Source of the DNA: Candidatus Omnitrophota bacterium
GTDB taxonomy: Bacteria > Omnitrophota > Gorgyraeia > 2-01-FULL-45-10
Reading direction: 5' to 3'
DNA: 6,324 nt
Assembly: GCA_022703295.1 (NCBI GenBank)
Contig: JAKLDX010000068.1
Location: forward strand, 1 to 6,324
Shown here: piece by piece, positions 3,466-6,324 of the stretch
How the letters are laid out: every line of letters starts with the position of its first letter
Numbering within the stretch: position 1 is the stretch's first letter
Made by a program: the position numbers and the translations under genes
The notes under the pieces: generated by a model
Databases searched by the model: none
What the model was told of the DNA's origin: nothing
What the model saw: the letters and a program-made list of their open reading frames with translations, nothing else

Positions 3466-6306
3466 TTATTTTTTGTTTGCGGATATGTATTCTTTGATCG
3501 AGTTTAAATAAGGTTTGGCATCATGGCCGTCGTGGCCTACATATGACCAGATGAGCACAAAGTCGTAGCCTGCCTGCCGCAGGCGTTCGATATTTTTCAT
3601 TAGATTCTTGCCCGGGCTTATCTCTCCGAGCCCTGTGAGGCGGCCGTCTTTCGGCTCGCCGAGAGACTTCCATAGTTCATCGGCCGGCATATCCAGCGGC
3701 CACAGGCCCGGCTTGTCTATATTATAAGATTCGAAACTTTCCCAGTAGTGCGGCATCAATATGTCTACACCGCCTGCGATCGCCTTCCAGTATGCGAGGT
3801 CATGATACCATCCCCTGAACCCTACACTCACCGGCACCCCGGGCCCGATAGCGTCTTTCAGCAGATACAGCCCCTCGCCTATAAAATATACCAGCTTTTG
3901 AAAATTCTCCGTCGTGCACAGCGCCGAGGCGTTTTCGGGTTCGTTCATTATTTCAACGGCGGCTATGTATTTATAAAATCTGCTATCTTGAGCCAAGGTC
4001 TTCATCATCTTCCACACGAGCGCCTGGGCCTTCGCGTGTGTGAGCGGGTCGGTAACGACTTCCGGATGCTCGCCCACAATGTACTTTCGCAGCGGGCCTT
4101 CCTTGGTCGTATTATCGGCCATCATGAAATCATAAAGCGATATGATGGCCATCAGCCTCTTCCCGGAATCCTTTTCCGCTTTCTCGAGCGCGTCGAGGAG
4201 CTCTATGAAGTCCGGCATTACGCGATCCGTAAGCCCGGATATAACGCCACTTTGACTTAAGGGGAACAGTTGCGATTCATTGGCTTTGAGAAATCTCCTG
4301 AATTCCTCGGGGCCTTTTTCCCATGAGGCCAGGAACTCTTTCTCCATGCCCGGGGCGACACCCTCGATCTCTTTATTGCGTTTGTCCCACGCAAACACTC
4401 CGTCAAGATGGCCCAGCATGAATATGCGCGTGAGGCTTATGCCGGCATCGAGCATCTTCTTGAAATCGCGCACGGTGGTATTTTGCGTTAATTCGCCCGA
4501 AAAACCGAGAGGCATCGGGTCCAGTAGTTTTCTTCCGACCGTGGGATAAACTTGCGGCACTTCAAGGACCTCCCTCGGGACTTCGACCTGCGGGAAAGGA
4601 TAGTTGAGCCCCACCAGGAATCCGCCGGATTCCTTCACCAGCCGCGTCAATTGCCACGATCCCGGTTCCCGTTTAAACGCCGAGAAGTCGAACTTTTTTA
4701 CGGACGGCGCCGGCGATACGGCGATAGGTTTTATGGTAACGTTGGACAGGCCAACTTTAACACTACTCAGATCGAGGACGGTTTGCGCCGCTTCGAAATT
4801 TATCAGGAGCGCCTTTACCTTTTTCGGATCGAAGCCCGGCATCATAATGCCCTTGGACACGGGGCAGGAGGTCGTTACGTCCAGGTATGCAACGCATTGA
4901 ACCCACTCTGACAACGAAACGTTCGGGCCGAACATTACCTTGTCATTTATGTCGAGGAGGCCGATCCTGGCGCGGGCGGGTTTCTGCCATACTGCCGTGA
5001 GATCTGTTTCCGGGTTTAGGGTGACTTCTATGTGCTGATTATCCATGTCCTTCGGCGTTTCGAAGTCCCGCATTATCTCCACGCGATAATACGGGTTCGT
5101 CCAGTCGACGCCTCCTTTAAGAGGCACTGTGGCGACGGCCTGATAGACATCGCTTCCTGCCGTATTGAATGTGATGTCGCCCGGCATAGCCAGCCCGTCG
5201 CTGCGCACGTCTATCCTTTTATAGCCTCCGAGCTCCTGCACATCCCTGACGCGCCACTTGCTGTCAAAGGGAATCAGTTTCCCCGCGCCCAACCTGGCGC
5301 GTTCCAGCGCTATTGGCGGCATATTCATGTTATGGTCAACCTCCGACACTATATCGAGTTTCAGCGATGGATTGGAAGGCGCCGCGGACTTTTTGGGAGC
5401 TTCTAAGGGAACGCTCATAAGTATCTTTCCGTCCGGATCGCAGGCGGAGAAATCCCTGAACGAGGTCCTGATGGAATCACCCTCAGTAATAGATAATTTC
5501 ACTTTTCCTTTTGTGCTGCATAATTCTTTCGGCAACACTGCCGTAACGGCCGTGAAGGTGTCCTGCGCCTCTATCCTCTTAAGCGCACAGGCTATCTCCA
5601 TCTCTTTTCCCATGGCGTAGACAAGCGTACTGCCTTCCGGGATACGCGTGAGAAAAATATCGTTCTGGACATACCCGTCTTTGGACAATCTCCAGCGCAA
5701 GTCATCATCATTGAGGCCCAATCCATCTATGCGGAACTCCGAGAACGAGAACGGGACATATATCTTCCGCTCTTTGGCTTTAGGTTCCATGTATTCCACC
5801 ATCAGGAGGATCGTCTTGTCCGGATAAAAGGTCTTTTTATTCGTCATAGTGACGGGCTCTCCGGGAATGGCCAGGACAAACTCGTAGTTGCCCCCCTTCG
5901 TAACATGGCGCCATTCTCTGTCACCGTAATACGAGACCCAGTCTCCGTCATTATTCGACAGGGCGCAAAATCTTATCATCCCGGGACGCATATCGTCGGA
6001 GCTTAAGGCCTGTTCGGGGATATGGACGGTTATGTGAACTTTTTTGCCGGGCAGGTTATTTTTTATGTATTGGTACGGCACCCCGGAGAAATATTTCAGA
6101 TCGAGCGCAGCGCCGTAGGTATTTGAAATGTCCTCGCCCGGTTTCGCGGCAGGGTAAATAAAATAGGTTGCTGAGTTCGTAAGCGCCAGGGAACCCTTGC
6201 CGTTCCATGTGCAGATCTCTTCGTCGGCTAGCGCGGATCCCGATGAAAAAAACACGATAGTGACAACCAGTAAATAAAGCAGCTGTGTTTTAAAGGATGG
6301 CTTCAA
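3466..6306 (-). CDS. Secreted clan GH-A (GH5-like) glycoside hydrolase with large beta-rich N-terminal half
   Basis: The N-terminus is a signal peptide: a basic start, hydrophobic core LLYLLVVTIVFF (9-20) and likely cleavage after SALA at residue 27. Residues about 30-290 and 310-530 are beta-rich and look like two sandwich modules of carbohydrate-binding type, though I cannot name a family. From about 560 a TIM barrel follows: GGFLVGLNYPF (561-571) as first strand, SLTRIF (624-629) with the conserved Arg627, VEIMNEPEN (784-792) with proton donor Glu789, PHYWES (852-857) with the His-Tyr pair of GH5-like enzymes, GLGEISPG (892-899) with nucleophile Glu895, and LIWSYVGHD (918-926) with the barrel-closing Trp920. 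This supports a retaining hydrolase cleaving polysaccharide or glycoconjugate outside the cytoplasm; the substrate is unknown. The start used is TTG. No in-frame stop precedes it within the window, so the true start could lie just beyond the right edge. The gene ends at the terminator. Confidence 0.9.
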   Translation of the reverse strand: MKPSFKTQLLYLLVVTIVFFSSGSALADEEICTWNGKGSLALTNSATYFIYPAAKPGEDISNTYGAALDLKYFSGVPYQYIKNNLPGKKVHITVHIPEQALSSDDMRPGMIRFCALSNNDGDWVSYYGDREWRHVTKGGNYEFVLAIPGEPVTMTNKKTFYPDKTILLMVEYMEPKAKERKIYVPFSFSEFRIDGLGLNDDDLRWRLSKDGYVQNDIFLTRIPEGSTLVYAMGKEMEIACALKRIEAQDTFTAVTAVLPKELCSTKGKVKLSITEGDSIRTSFRDFSACDPDGKILMSVPLEAPKKSAAPSNPSLKLDIVSEVDHNMNMPPIALERARLGAGKLIPFDSKWRVRDVQELGGYKRIDVRSDGLAMPGDITFNTAGSDVYQAVATVPLKGGVDWTNPYYRVEIMRDFETPKDMDNQHIEVTLNPETDLTAVWQKPARARIGLLDINDKVMFGPNVSLSEWVQCVAYLDVTTSCPVSKGIMMPGFDPKKVKALLINFEAAQTVLDLSSVKVGLSNVTIKPIAVSPAPSVKKFDFSAFKREPGSWQLTRLVKESGGFLVGLNYPFPQVEVPREVLEVPQVYPTVGRKLLDPMPLGFSGELTQNTTVRDFKKMLDAGISLTRIFMLGHLDGVFAWDKRNKEIEGVAPGMEKEFLASWEKGPEEFRRFLKANESQLFPLSQSGVISGLTDRVMPDFIELLDALEKAEKDSGKRLMAIISLYDFMMADNTTKEGPLRKYIVGEHPEVVTDPLTHAKAQALVWKMMKTLAQDSRFYKYIAAVEIMNEPENASALCTTENFQKLVYFIGEGLYLLKDAIGPGVPVSVGFRGWYHDLAYWKAIAGGVDILMPHYWESFESYNIDKPGLWPLDMPADELWKSLGEPKDGRLTGLGEISPGKNLMKNIERLRQAGYDFVLIWSYVGHDGHDAKPYLNSIKEYISANKK

Positions 6307-6324
6307 GCCACTTGTATTTTCCTT

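Noticed and set aside
3748..4260. Plus-strand ORF of 170 codons, and similar plus-strand ORFs across 4280-5620
   Set aside because: All lie opposite the glycoside hydrolase, where catalytic motifs on the minus strand are clear; none shows a coherent protein pattern.

Overview
The window shows a compact, mid-GC bacterial genome in which every supportable gene lies on the minus strand, so transcription runs from right to left. Small uncharacterised proteins (a small XRE-like protein, an EF-Tu domain-2-like barrel, a four-helix membrane protein) sit beside a secreted clan GH-A glycoside hydrolase. That mix resembles environmental genomes of the Planctomycetota/Omnitrophota type. This taxonomic guess is inference: no rRNA or marker gene is present. 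There is no sign of phage, transposon, CRISPR, tRNA or rRNA sequence, and no stretch over 300 bases lacks a gene.

Right-hand half (about 3341-6306): one large gene encodes a secreted protein of about 946 residues. It has a signal peptide, a long beta-rich N-terminal half and a C-terminal TIM-barrel glycoside hydrolase domain with both catalytic glutamates in place. It ends at a strong Rho-independent terminator (3341-3369), so it is transcriptionally separate from what follows.

Left-hand half (1-3244): after the terminator comes a tightly packed run of same-strand genes. In transcription order they are thiol peroxidase (tpx), a small XRE-like DNA-binding protein 5 nt later, a 49-residue two-helix membrane protein, a divergent type IB topoisomerase, an 83-residue EF-Tu domain-2-like protein, a possible 22-codon leader peptide, a 171-residue four-helix membrane protein, and the start of a zinc-ribbon protein that runs off the left edge. 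Gaps are short, no further terminator is visible, and several genes carry near-consensus Shine-Dalgarno sites, so all or part of this run could be one operon. Only tpx has a well-known biochemical role (peroxide reduction). The shared logic of the others cannot be read from sequence alone.

The most interesting points are: the topoisomerase IB, which has the full catalytic pentad but a tyrosine-recombinase-like HxxR and about 12 extra residues between the active-site His and Tyr; the unclear reading frame at that gene's 5' end; and two very short genes (49 and 22 codons) supported by strong ribosome binding sites.
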